From Fragilaria crotonensis (taxonomy: Eukaryota; Bacillariophyta; Fragilariophyceae; Fragilariales; Fragilariaceae): a stretch of 64,000 bases of DNA. Shown piece by piece: positions 53,797 to 63,868 of the stretch. The stretch spans positions 335,305 through 399,304 of the forward strand of contig JAKSYS010000005.1 of NCBI GenBank assembly GCA_022925895.1, given 5' to 3'. A program made the position numbers and the translations under genes. The notes under the pieces were generated by a model. That model saw only the letters and a list, made by a program, of their open reading frames with translations, was not told the origin of the DNA and did not search any database. Numbering within the stretch: position 1 is the first letter of the stretch; each line of letters starts with the position of its first letter.

Positions 53797-54786
53797 ATGG
53801 GAAGCGAGAATACAATGATTGTTGTCACTGTGTCAGCGTTGGCTGGCGTTGTTCTGTTGTTAACCCTTCAGAAGATCATTCCGAACAAAAAACATGTTAT
53901 CCCGCAGCCGCTTCTACATACAATGTACTCAGCAGAATTGACCATGGCGGTCACAATGGCGTTGCAAGCCGGGAAAAACATGGTGCAGCAGTGCGATTCG
54001 AAAGGAACCAGTGCAGAGCTATCCGACTCTGATCTCGGTGTCAATACGAAGGGGCAAGCTGAAGACTTTGCCACGGCCATTGACTTGCGGAACGAACAGA
54101 TTATATCCGATGCGATCCGCCGTTTCTTTCCAACTCATCAAATCATTGGCGAGGAATCCACCGGTACAGGCGAGCTCCCACCGCTGACGGATGAGCCGAC
54201 TTGGATCATCGATCCCATTGATGGGACTACTAATTTTGCTTCAGGTTTACCGCTCGCTTGTGTCAGTATCGGCTTATGCGTCAATTCCGTTCCCGTACTG
54301 GGGGTCGTTTATGCGCCCATGACCGACGAACTCTACTTGGGAATTCGTGGTCACGGATGTTTCCGAAATGGAGTAAGAATCTCCTCATCAAAAAGTCCTG
54401 TAAAGACACTTAAAGAGGCAGTTGTGGGCTTCGAATTCGGCTATGCTCGTGAGGTTCTAGCTATCAAACGCATGACCACCGCAGTCGAGAATGTGCTGAA
54501 AAATGGATGTCGATCTACACGCTCTTTGGGTAGCGGGGTGTTGGACCTGTGCTACGTAGCAACCGGGCGTCTGGATGTTGTTTACGCTGGGGTCGCCAAC
54601 GAAGGTTGGAAGCCCTGGGATTATTGCGCTGCAAACGTAATTGTCGAAGAAGCTGGTGGTGTCATGGAAAGTTTGCTAGGCCAGCAAGCCGGTGAAAGAT
54701 TTAGCCTCTACAGCAAATCAATTCTGTGCGCCACAACGAGAGAGCTCCTGGATGAGACTCGTGACGTTGTGTTGACTGGCCTATAG
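53797..54786 (+). CDS. Inositol-monophosphatase-like protein, tandem copy 2
   Basis: A 329-residue member of the IMPase family, uninterrupted by introns. An N-terminal hydrophobic segment (IVVTVSALAGVVLLLTL, residues 8-25) suggests a membrane anchor. Conserved sites are complete: EDFATAIDLRNEQI (the family DxxTxxD helix), IIGEES, WIIDPIDGTTNFASG, SLGSGVLDLCYVATGRLD and WKPWDYCAANVIVEEAGG. The enzyme should remove a phosphate from inositol monophosphate or a similar substrate using two or three Mg2+. It is a tandem paralogue of the gene at 51645, sharing TMA/LAI-VALQAGKN-type sequence and the same end (ATTRELLDETR / ATSQELLEETR). Its stop is only 17 bp from the stop of the convergent protease gene. 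Confidence 0.93.
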   Translation: MGSENTMIVVTVSALAGVVLLLTLQKIIPNKKHVIPQPLLHTMYSAELTMAVTMALQAGKNMVQQCDSKGTSAELSDSDLGVNTKGQAEDFATAIDLRNEQIISDAIRRFFPTHQIIGEESTGTGELPPLTDEPTWIIDPIDGTTNFASGLPLACVSIGLCVNSVPVLGVVYAPMTDELYLGIRGHGCFRNGVRISSSKSPVKTLKEAVVGFEFGYAREVLAIKRMTTAVENVLKNGCRSTRSLGSGVLDLCYVATGRLDVVYAGVANEGWKPWDYCAANVIVEEAGGVMESLLGQQAGERFSLYSKSILCATTRELLDETRDVVLTGL

Positions 54787-54803
54787 TCTAAGTTTTAACA
54801 TCC

Positions 54804-57800
54804 TCATTTCTTCCATCGTCTTCCCGTTCTTGACGGTCGCGATTTTCGACTGGAGGATAGGCTCGCGAGTTCTAGATCAACAGTCATGGAACTGCCAGAA
54901 GTGCGGCTGCCGCGAGAACCCACAAAGCGTTCGCCAATCAGACTGCTTGATGATATTGACGATTCATCGCTGAAAAAGCCTGTGAACTCGCGTTCGCCGT
55001 CAGGGAATAGTTGCCGCAGGAGCACTTCAGATTCTGAATCATGGCTATAACTGATTGAGCTTGACGCTGGGATTCTCGGCGATCGGAAAGGCCCGTCATT
55101 GGCATCCCTCGTTCGACTCTCGGAAGAATGACTCGGCTGAATGAAACGATCCGCACCGTACAAGAGGAGAATACAGATTCCAGTCAACGTTAGCCAGATC
55201 GTACGTCCACTCAGGGAATACTTGGTCAGGGGAGTACGGTCAAGCAGGCCTTTCCCCCTGGCACCATTTTCTTCGACTTGAGTCCGAATTGTCCACGCAG
55301 ATATGGTCCTGCTCTGTGAGAGCAACTCGTTCTGATTGTACAACCTGGCGAATGGGGACCGTGCGAAGTTCTGGTCGCCACCTTCAGCTCGTTTCAAGTA
55401 TCCGACTACGATCCGGATGAATTCAGCGTTTTGGATGGCTTCTTGGACGGCGAGAGCGCTGCTTGCCAATGGAGACAAATCACTCTCGATACAGACGGAC
55501 TTTGGCTTGTTCTTAGCAAACAGTATCTGGAGATCTGGACTGCTGCTATGAAATTTGGTAAGTTTCCGTACTGTCTGGTTGCCAGCGTCTCCTTCCTTCG
55601 CACTAGCGACCTCCCCATTTTCAACCTCATTGACGAGCTTTGCTTTCGAATTGTAGAAAGAAATCTGCAAGACAACTCTCACGCCCAAATCCCTTGACGT
55701 AGAACCATTATGTTGGACGTCTCCCTGCCAAGGCGATATCATCAAAACATTAACGTCGCCCGCTGAGAAGGGGGTCGTCTCCATTTCCCCCGCCCCCTTG
55801 ACGCTGTCGACGACCGCTTGAATGAGAGTTTCGGTCACTTCCGAAGTCCATAGCTCTTTGTTTACTCCGCGAAATCCTAGGATGGCATGAACCAAGTATG
55901 GCACTCTACAAGGATCGTCTTTTCCGCAATCACCAAAATGGCATTCCCGAGTTTCCCGTGAAGATTCGTGGCATATGCCGTCCGTCTTTTTCGTAGACAA
56001 AACCAACGTTTGGGAGCAAGATTCGTGACATGCGGTCCAAAAAGACGGACAAGGTTTGCCATCCGTCTGTTTTACGATGGCTTCTGCTGCAGCAATTTCC
56101 GAACATTCGATTTGGCACGGTCGATATTCCGCACAAACACCGTCGCTGCAAATAATTTCAGGAGGGCTGGCACCCTGATGTGGCGTTTCCAACAGCACCA
56201 CGTCATGACAGGACATCCCTGAGTCTGAACCGAAGTCTTCAACACTTCGAGTCCAGACTTCCGTCCCCAATAGAAACTGACCAATGCCATCCCCGCAAGC
56301 CCTTGGATCAGCACTTGCAACACAGGTGGCGCTCAAAACAGGATCCCCCAAGGCGCAGTCATTACCGAATTGCTTCTTGCTATCGACTCCTCGAATCTTG
56401 ACAGACGAATGCTCGTCTTCGTAATCGCAAGTACTTTCCGCAAAACCGACCCGGCCATGTTCCCAATCAAAGACCACGTTGTGCCCTTGCATCGCATTTG
56501 CGCCAAGGACGCCTCCCTGGGTTTCCGTAAAATAGAGCCTGGATGTATAGAGTCCGGTCGTTGTCGAATATTCCATATAGTTAGTGGCAGGAATTGCGAG
56601 TAGGATGTCATATGGTGCGGCCGGATCCAGCGTCCCAGCGAATCCAACCGTTTCGGTTGGCGCTCCTAACGACATGCCGCCATAAGCTCGCATTTGCACC
56701 AAAATTGTCGGCAAGGTCCGCAACTGCTCATCGGTCAAAAGAAATCCATTATGATTATAATCCTTCTTGGTAACAGTCTTCCAAACTGATGAGAAACTTT
56801 TTGCGAGTTTCTTATGCAGGTACGTGTCGGTGGTTCCGGAGTCAACAATCACACCCTTTCCGCTGTTCACGACAGACAGATCTAGTGGAATTTTCAATAC
56901 GTGCTGACCCTCTTCCACTTTACTCGTGGCCCGTTGTCCTCCACCAGCTCGAATAAAAATATTTCGGACATAAACCGTGAACCATCCAGTCGACGCCATA
57001 TTTTTGGCAAACACCATCGGACTCAGATCTAGTCGATTGTCCATTCCACCCAGTGTCATCACCCCAGCCGAGACGCCATTCTTGCTCGTGCCCAACTCTC
57101 GCCGAAAACACATGGCAAACATGTTGTGCTCCACCTTCTTCTTATCATACATTTGTTTCGTAAGTGTGAACTGATGGGCCGACATGCCCATTATACCATC
57201 GGCCAACTGCGTGACGAACAAACCGTTCTCCGACGTTTGGCATCCAAACATGAAGTCGATAGCGTAATTTGTATTTCGCGGATCCGCCATAGCCAGCATA
57301 TCGCGACCTCCCAGATACACCAAATCCTCCACTTGAAAGGCCTCCCATGACGATCCTTCGGTGTACGATTGACTGAACACACATTTATCTTGTTGGCACA
57401 CAGCGCCGAGCTCACATTGGTGACAAGACAGAAATCGAAAAGTTTGGGAGAGATCCGGATCAAAGTAGGGATCGGTGTGATGTTCAGCGCCACAATTTTC
57501 ACACCCCTTGCAAGGGAAGGCGGTATAATGAGAGCCGGTATCGACAATGACCGATTTGCGTTGTGGCGTCGGACTTCCAACCCAAAGGTGGGCGTAGTGT
57601 GTTCCGTAGCCTTGACTAAGTGGAGCAGCGGCATAGTTGTTGTAGCGACCTCCGTGTAGCGACTGCGCTTCTTGCATCTGTCTGTGAGAATAAGTTTTGT
57701 TCCAATCTAATTCCAAGTCTATCGAATTCTCCACTCGAAACCGTCGCTCCCAGCGACTCAAATGACGATGTCGGTGAAAATCTCGCAACGATTTCGGTTG

Positions 57801-58073
57801 GTTTGCTTCGCTGTCCTCGTCCTTAGGCAAGGTAGCATAAACGGCGTTTGAACTTGGGTGAAACCAGTGTTCTGGAAGGTCTGAGGTATTGAGGTACGTT
57901 AACTTGCGTTCGTGCTCCACCAAAGCGGATGGATGTAGATCCAACCGCACAATCGATTTCGCGCCACCATGGGTTGCTATCGATAGAAATATCAATGCCA
58001 ATCTGAATAAATTATGTGAACATTGGATGGAGCGTGAGCTTTCAGTAATACCTCGCATGTGGCTTGAGCTCAT
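54804..58073 (-). CDS. Large pepsin-type aspartyl protease with membrane anchor
   Basis: A 1,089-residue protein. A signal peptide is likely (LFRLALIFLSIATHGGA, residues 22-38). A pepsin-like (A1) domain spans about 155-560: the first catalytic site VIVDTGSHYTAFPC has Asp near 178, and the second GVIVDSGTTDTYL has Asp near 411. A Cys-rich insert follows the first site (CKGCENCGAEHHTD, CHQCELGAVCQQDKC). Residues about 655-745 are Cys-rich with FWTACHESCSQT and RETRECHFGDC, resembling a thrombospondin type 1-like module. One membrane span lies near residues 957-974 (IWLTLTGICILLLYGA), followed by a 111-residue Ser/Arg-rich tail, presumably cytosolic. It is probably a surface or secretory-pathway protease. 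No intron is needed. Confidence 0.9.
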   Translation of the reverse strand: MSSSHMRGITESSRSIQCSHNLFRLALIFLSIATHGGAKSIVRLDLHPSALVEHERKLTYLNTSDLPEHWFHPSSNAVYATLPKDEDSEANQPKSLRDFHRHRHLSRWERRFRVENSIDLELDWNKTYSHRQMQEAQSLHGGRYNNYAAAPLSQGYGTHYAHLWVGSPTPQRKSVIVDTGSHYTAFPCKGCENCGAEHHTDPYFDPDLSQTFRFLSCHQCELGAVCQQDKCVFSQSYTEGSSWEAFQVEDLVYLGGRDMLAMADPRNTNYAIDFMFGCQTSENGLFVTQLADGIMGMSAHQFTLTKQMYDKKKVEHNMFAMCFRRELGTSKNGVSAGVMTLGGMDNRLDLSPMVFAKNMASTGWFTVYVRNIFIRAGGGQRATSKVEEGQHVLKIPLDLSVVNSGKGVIVDSGTTDTYLHKKLAKSFSSVWKTVTKKDYNHNGFLLTDEQLRTLPTILVQMRAYGGMSLGAPTETVGFAGTLDPAAPYDILLAIPATNYMEYSTTTGLYTSRLYFTETQGGVLGANAMQGHNVVFDWEHGRVGFAESTCDYEDEHSSVKIRGVDSKKQFGNDCALGDPVLSATCVASADPRACGDGIGQFLLGTEVWTRSVEDFGSDSGMSCHDVVLLETPHQGASPPEIICSDGVCAEYRPCQIECSEIAAAEAIVKQTDGKPCPSFWTACHESCSQTLVLSTKKTDGICHESSRETRECHFGDCGKDDPCRVPYLVHAILGFRGVNKELWTSEVTETLIQAVVDSVKGAGEMETTPFSAGDVNVLMISPWQGDVQHNGSTSRDLGVRVVLQISFYNSKAKLVNEVENGEVASAKEGDAGNQTVRKLTKFHSSSPDLQILFAKNKPKSVCIESDLSPLASSALAVQEAIQNAEFIRIVVGYLKRAEGGDQNFARSPFARLYNQNELLSQSRTISAWTIRTQVEENGARGKGLLDRTPLTKYSLSGRTIWLTLTGICILLLYGADRFIQPSHSSESRTRDANDGPFRSPRIPASSSISYSHDSESEVLLRQLFPDGEREFTGFFSDESSISSSSLIGERFVGSRGSRTSGSSMTVDLELASLSSSRKSRPSRTGRRWKK

Positions 58074-59043
58074 TGTCGAGGTTCGCCGGGGACGATTATT
58101 GTGTTACCAATTGCCGGTCTCATGTCTATCATCCGTTTGTGCATGTGACAACCTGCAAAAAAAAATTCAGGGTCACAGTCTGGGATGTCTGATGGCTGAA
58201 CTCATACTACTATCGGTAGTAGAGCTCGTAGAGTGGGGTCATTCCCAGTCACAGAACATTTTGGGGAAGTTTTACTGCAACGTCATAAAGCACAACTTTT
58301 TTTGAGTGCTGAAAATCCAACATGTGTAGCTCATGATGACACCAACTTCATCAAAATGAAAGGGTCAACAGAGCCATCCAAATTCATGATCACTGGGACA
58401 ACTTCCTCATCCTTCACAGTTGCGCTTAGTGTTAATCTCATAAACTCCATTTCACAACAAGAGTTTAGGACTTTACTCATTGCTCCCTCTACTTATATGC
58501 CCTACTACACATCTATTCTTTCACTCTCAACTCGTGTACTGCATGTTAGACTCCCACAGCTGGATCGTTTAGGACTTCGATAGTCTTCTTGCTCCTGTTG
58601 GAGTCTCGGGCTTACTTAATAGCGGATCAATAGATTACAGATGTTGAAGGCGAGTAGTTGTTCAACAAACCTGGATCCACTAGCATCCTAAGCAACTTCT
58701 ATGCCAGCCCACGATGAGTTGAACTTTCTTCGGCTGGGACAAGTAAAATACAGCCGCATTCATAGTTTACCGCTAAGAACGAGATTCAAGGCACGTCAGC
58801 TGTCGGCCCAATATGGGTGTTAATCACTACCCGAGAAGAGAGCGATGAATCTTAACTCACATCGACCACTCGACGCCGGTCGAGCATGTGTGGATATACA
58901 TTCCAGCGGAAAAACAAAATCGGCGTTGAAATGCTGTTTCAAGTTTGCCTGGATTGCGCGAGTAGCATCTCTACCGCAGCAATTCACAGATAACTGGTAT
59001 CAGCAATTGCAACAAAATCGTGCATTTACTAGAATTGATAACA
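58074..59043. other. Intergenic, no supported gene
   Basis: Holds the promoter of the protease gene and the 3' flank of the DAHP synthase gene. Short frames here have no family match. A TACTACTATCGGTAGTAGA palindrome lies at about 58206. Confidence 0.5.
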
Positions 59044-60813
59044 TTACTCAAGTGCTGGAAGCCCGCTTCTCAAACGCATTCTCTCAGCCACCAAGAATGC
59101 CAATTCTAGAGATTGAGCACCGTTGAGGCGAGGGTCGCAATAAGTGTGGTAACGGTCCTTCAGAGTCTTCTCTGTGACGCCACTCAAACCACCAGTGCAC
59201 TCCGTAACATCCTCTCCAGTCATTTCAATGTGAACTCCACCAGGGTGACTGCCCATCTCGTCGTGGACATCGAAGAAAGCACGCAATTCATCGCGAATCT
59301 TTTCGAAGTTACGAGTCTTGATCCCATCCTCCGTCTTGTACGTGTTTCCATGGACTGGATCAGATACCCACAACACCGACTTGCCTTCCCTTTGAATTGC
59401 TCGAATCAAGCCCGGCAAGTTCTTCCTCATCTTCTCAGCTCCCATGCGGACAATGATAGTCAGCCGCCCTGGAATATTCTGTGGATTCATAGTATCCACG
59501 ATACGAATGAGCTCTTCAGGTGAGCACTTATCACTAATCTTAACACCAAGCGGGTTGCCGATTCCACGAACGAACTCCAAATGAGCACCATCCAGTTGGC
59601 GAGTTCGTTCACCCACCCAGAGCATGTGAGCAGAGCAATCGTACCAGCGACCAGTGGTGGAATCCATGCGGGTGAGTGCCTGTTCATATGGGAGAAGGAG
59701 GCATTCGTGCGCGGTGAAGAAGTCTGTCTTGGTGAAGGCGGCTGAGCCAGTGTCGACGCCGCAAGCCTTCATAAAGCGGAGGCTTTCGTCAACCTTTGTG
59801 GCAAACTTGCGGTACCTGTTATGGTTCGAATGTGAGCCGAATCCTACGGAAAATGTTGTGTGATAAAAGTGACGGCCCAACATCATGCAGACGAAACTCA
59901 CCTGCTTCCTTCTTCAGTTTGTTCTACAAAATCCAGATTCCATGCATGAAGACGGCTGATATCAGCGTATCCACCGGTGGAAAAGGCACGAAGGATGTTC
60001 AGAGTCTGAGCCGACTGATGGTAAGCCTCCACCATGTTGAACGGGTTGTTACGACGAGCTTCAGGGGTGAAGTCCTCGCGATTGATGATATCACCTCGGT
60101 AGGAAGGAAGCGAGACATCACCACGAACTTCATCCGGATCCGAACGTGGCTTTGCGAACTGACCAGCCATGCGACCCACCTTGATGACAGGCATGGCGGA
60201 GCCGAAAGTAAGGACGAGGGCCATTTGAAGGATAACTCGGAAGGTGTCGCGTACGTGATCGACATTGAACTCGTTAAAGGCTTCGGCGCAATCCCCTCCC
60301 ATGAGCAAGAACCCCTGCCCCTGACAAGCGCGAGCGAGATTCTCATGGAGCGTCCTAACTTCACCAGCAAAGACAAGAGGCGAGCAGCGTTCGAGCTTTT
60401 GGACGGCAGCTTGGAGTTCCTCGGAGTCGTCGTAGTGTGGCATTTGATGAGCCTCCATCTTCTTCCAAGTTTCTGGATTCCAGTCTCCAGCAGCAGAGGC
60501 AGTTGTGGTTGGAGGGGGTGAAAGGGCCACGTTTAGCTGGGCGCCTTGTCGGCTGGGAATCATGGAAAGAAAGACAGTGAGGCGTTGAACTGCGATGAAC
60601 CATAGTTAGGGCACCATGGCAGCAACGAGAGCCATCGAATCCTTCCATCTCAGGCTCTTCCCTCCTTCGGTCAATATCAGTCGACACAAGGCATCTACGA
60701 CCGTACCCAGCATCGTAAAACACCACTATCAGTAGTACTTCTTACCTCGTCATCGAACGCGGTGAGAATCCATAAGCAGAAGCTGCTAGCGAAAGGGTGA
60801 GAGCTAGCTTCAT
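59044..60813 (-). CDS. Class II 3-deoxy-D-arabino-heptulosonate-7-phosphate (DAHP) synthase, plastid
   Basis: First enzyme of the shikimate pathway: phosphoenolpyruvate plus erythrose 4-phosphate give DAHP. Three exons on the minus strand: 60813-60746, 60552-59902 and 59815-59044, with introns of 193 and 86 bp. The first acceptor follows a strong pyrimidine run (TGTCTTTCTTTCC to CCCAG). Exon 1 supplies only the presequence [20 protein letters not shown], a signal peptide ending in an ASAFAP-like motif with Tyr at +1, so the protein is probably plastid-imported. The product is 496 residues. Class II motifs: [80 protein letters not shown], and [18 protein letters not shown]. An exon 2 ATG at 60563 is inside the intron and is not the start. 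Confidence 0.95.
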
Positions 60814-61337
60814 CGTGCTTTGCTTGCGATGGATTGTGATTTCCGGGCAACAGTGATTGATCAGGTCGGGAATCTAGTGGCAGAGGCGAACTTCAGCGAC
60901 TTCAAACTTGTTACCCAGGCCGAGGTGCAGAGGGCAGAGACGCTGATAGTGAATGGTACTCGAGTACAGAAAACAGGTATTAGTACTGTGGTATTTCGTA
61001 GAAGGACAGATGGTCCCTTTGTCCGCAGCCATTAAATCTTGGAGAACGTAGAACGACGTCACTAATACGTAACCATTGAAATTTGACATTTTGTATTTAG
61101 GGCAATGCTTTTAAAGAAACAAAGTGCATTGAAAAACAAACCGTGATGCACGCCCTGTTGCAATTTTTGGAAAAGTTTAGCTTAACTCAAACAAAACAAA
61201 CCTTCATTATAGTCACATAGACACATGTATAAAACTAATGATCATGATCGCGTGCCTCTCCTTCCATTTTCGCGGGCAACCCCCAATTCAATTCCCATGC
61301 TGCATCATGCTGTAGTACTGTAGCTACTACCGGTAGT
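60814..61337. other. Intergenic, upstream of DAHP synthase
   Basis: The DAHP synthase promoter should lie at the left edge. No gene is recognised; the short frames at 60820-61089 are not convincing. Confidence 0.45.
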
Positions 61338-63199
61338 ATGCATAGTACAATGAGCATCATCATGGCGCATCAACTTTCATCCGCATCAAAGCAGCAGCAC
61401 AACCGGAGCACAAAAAGTTTTTCAGCAAGAAACAAGAGTTCTTACACGAATGTGAATCAGAAGCTTCCGACTGAATGCCAGGCGTTGATAGCCTTTGCAT
61501 GTTATGATTCACCAGTAATCATGCAAGGAGGAATGTCAATGCGAGAATCAACAATTGAGAGCCTTATGGCAAAGTATTGCTACGGCAACCCAGAGGGCAA
61601 GGATTCCGAAATTCTCACCGATGTTGATTACATGGGCTCAACAAGCTAAGTGGATTGTATGAAACCACGTCGCGCAAATTGGATCAGCAGGATGTCCTGA
61701 CAATGCTTCCAGCGTTGCACTGTCAGAATGGTCTCAACATCTACGTGGGCGAAGGTTCAATTGAAAAGGAACAGCTTTCCAGAAAGAGCCTTACAAATAC
61801 AACCCCACAAATTTCTGGAAGAACACTGCTCTGCCTCGCAAAAGAAGTCTTATGTAATTGCAAGAAAATGATGGCCCTTGTGACCGATATGACATCACCA
61901 TACAAGAATGGTACGTATCCGTCAGGAATGACTTGGGATGACTATGCAAGGTGGTGCCTGTCTGCTTTATATCATAGCAAATGCGGCATTGCAAAGGGTA
62001 ATGTGTGTTTGCAGAAAGCGGCAAACGAGATGAACGGCGGCCTGATGAGATAACTGTCGATGCCGAAACAGAGAAGATGATGAGTAGTCGCTCCTACTCA
62101 CGCACATGATGAGAATTCTGACGCAATTGCGATGCAACAAGAAAGTGATCAACAAAGCCAATGTCCCATTCCACCAACTGATACTGATCCTCTGTCTCCC
62201 TGGCCCTCTGCACCCGCAGGATATTTCTTCAAGGGATATCTTGCGTGGTGCCTTTGGGGACACATTCCTGTCGCTCCTCAGAGTGGATCGACGAGTACGT
62301 TGTTCACAGGTGCAAAGGTAGACGCATCATTTGGAAGAAACGCTGGTTCTCGAGCCGCGTTGTTGAAGAGAAGAGCTGATTGCGCCAGAGCAAAGATGTC
62401 GGCGCTCCGATCAGCACTTCAGAAGCCACATCCTTATGTGACTCAACAATCACTACAACCAGATCGTCCAAAGAACGAAGTGGCATTGTTGAATCAAACA
62501 TCGGGGGAATGATGGGAATCCTCACCAAGACACTGGCATTTATCAAAGAGTCGCTGGAAAGCGAACTTCAGAAGAATGCACTTTTGAAAATAAGTCGAGT
62601 TTGTCGTGAAAAAATCCATGCTGCAAATCGAAAGCATGATCAGGTTTTAAAGGCCATCTACCACTTTGATCAAGGCACAAACTCCAACATTCGGGACCAA
62701 CAATTACAGAGACTTCAGGCGTATGAGACCAAAATCAGCGAGTTGGAAACAAAGCTTGATGAGTTACTTGATGCAGAGACCGATCGACGACAAAAGGTTT
62801 TGTCTGACCGTACGACAGTGCATCATCTTCAGAAGAAGCAAAATGAACGAGAACAAGAAGCAAGAAGAGTAACACAAGATGATAGCCCTCATTCCTGGTC
62901 CTCGTTGTCAAGCAAAGACAACAATTGTGGTGAAGTTGCTGTTACACCAGCATTCAATGCTGCTGCAGCGACTCGCAATGAAACTTCATTGCAGCTATGT
63001 CACGAATGCGGTGTTATGCATACCAACACAGCGTAAGTGCAGAAAATGCAAGGAACAATTTGTCTGCGATGTATGCTGTTCAACGAAGCGCGGTCTCGAG
63101 TTGGCATGGTGGTGTGCGACGTGCTTCGGGAATGAATCAGTGGCGTCACAAACGTTGATTCGTTCCGGAGACTATGATTCAGAGACGGATCATACCTGA
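61338..63199 (+). pseudogene. Frameshifted unknown coding region with coiled coil and Cys-rich end
   Basis: Five overlapping plus-strand frames follow one another: 61338-61640, 61630-62025, about 62020-62512 (the 62132 frame), 62380-63036 and 62879-63199. Where one ends the next continues as plausible protein, implying four or five single-base slips and few substitution stops. Recognisable parts: a basic N-terminus; NKLSGLYETTSRKL; a TWDDYARWCLSALYHSKCG segment; YFFKGYLAWCLWGH; a long charged coiled coil (62560-62870, contains LQAYETKISELETKL); and a Cys-rich end split by a slip (CHECG, then KCRKC, CDVCC and CATC), which would bind zinc. Context and decay resemble an element-borne gene, but I cannot assign a family. 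No clear terminal repeats were found. Confidence 0.5.
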
Positions 63200-63605
63200 T
63201 GACGCACAATTTAGCAATATAGTACGCGTTGGAGTTGTTCTTGTTTGATGATGACGGAGGATATGACAACACCAGATGTATATGTTCTTGGAGTTGTGCT
63301 TGCTTGACGACGGATACAACAACATCAGAACAACTAACTACCAGTAGTAGTAACGTAGTATTGGTAGCAGTAGTATTGTCATTACTCACGAGTCTTAGCT
63401 ACTACTCCAGTACTTACTACTAGATTGGAACATGGCGAGGCCTCACCACGAGCCTCTTTGGCCGTACAATTTTTGACTGTTCATAATGACAGCAGTTGAA
63501 ATGTTCTACGAGCAAAGATTGGAATTGCTTCAGAGGAAGCTCATTAATAGAAACAATTCCTCCTGCTGTCAATGGATGCTCATTCGCAGAAGCAGGGATG
63601 CGCAC
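63200..63605. other. Intergenic, no supported gene
   Basis: Simple GTAGTAGTA-type sequence at about 63340-63420. The short frames are not convincing. Confidence 0.4.
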
Positions 63606-63868
63606 AATAATATTGTCAATATATTGCAATACTCATTACTCGCAATACAATATATTGCAATACTTGATAATGCCAATACAATATATTGGTATTGTGATTT
63701 GAACCAATACAATATAATGTATTGTCACGTCTAACCAATACAATATATTGTATTGTCACGACAAACCAATACAATATATTGTATTGTTAGCACTATATTG
63801 TATTGTCAGCACAAACCAATACAATCTATTGTATCAATATATTGCAATACAATATATATTGTTGCACA
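63606..63868. repeat. AT-rich tandem array of CCAATACAATATATTGTATTG
   Basis: Units of about 24-32 bp built on ACAATATATTGTATTG, itself nearly palindromic, recur about seven times with spacers CACG, TCAGCA and TTAGCA. The ACAATATATTG word returns at the very end of the window (63985-64000), so the array may resume beyond it. Confidence 0.8.

Noticed and set aside
60361-60726. Alternative first exon of DAHP synthase through this frame
   Set aside because: It reads the exon 2 sequence out of frame and lacks a signal peptide; the 60746/60552 splice gives the correct frame.
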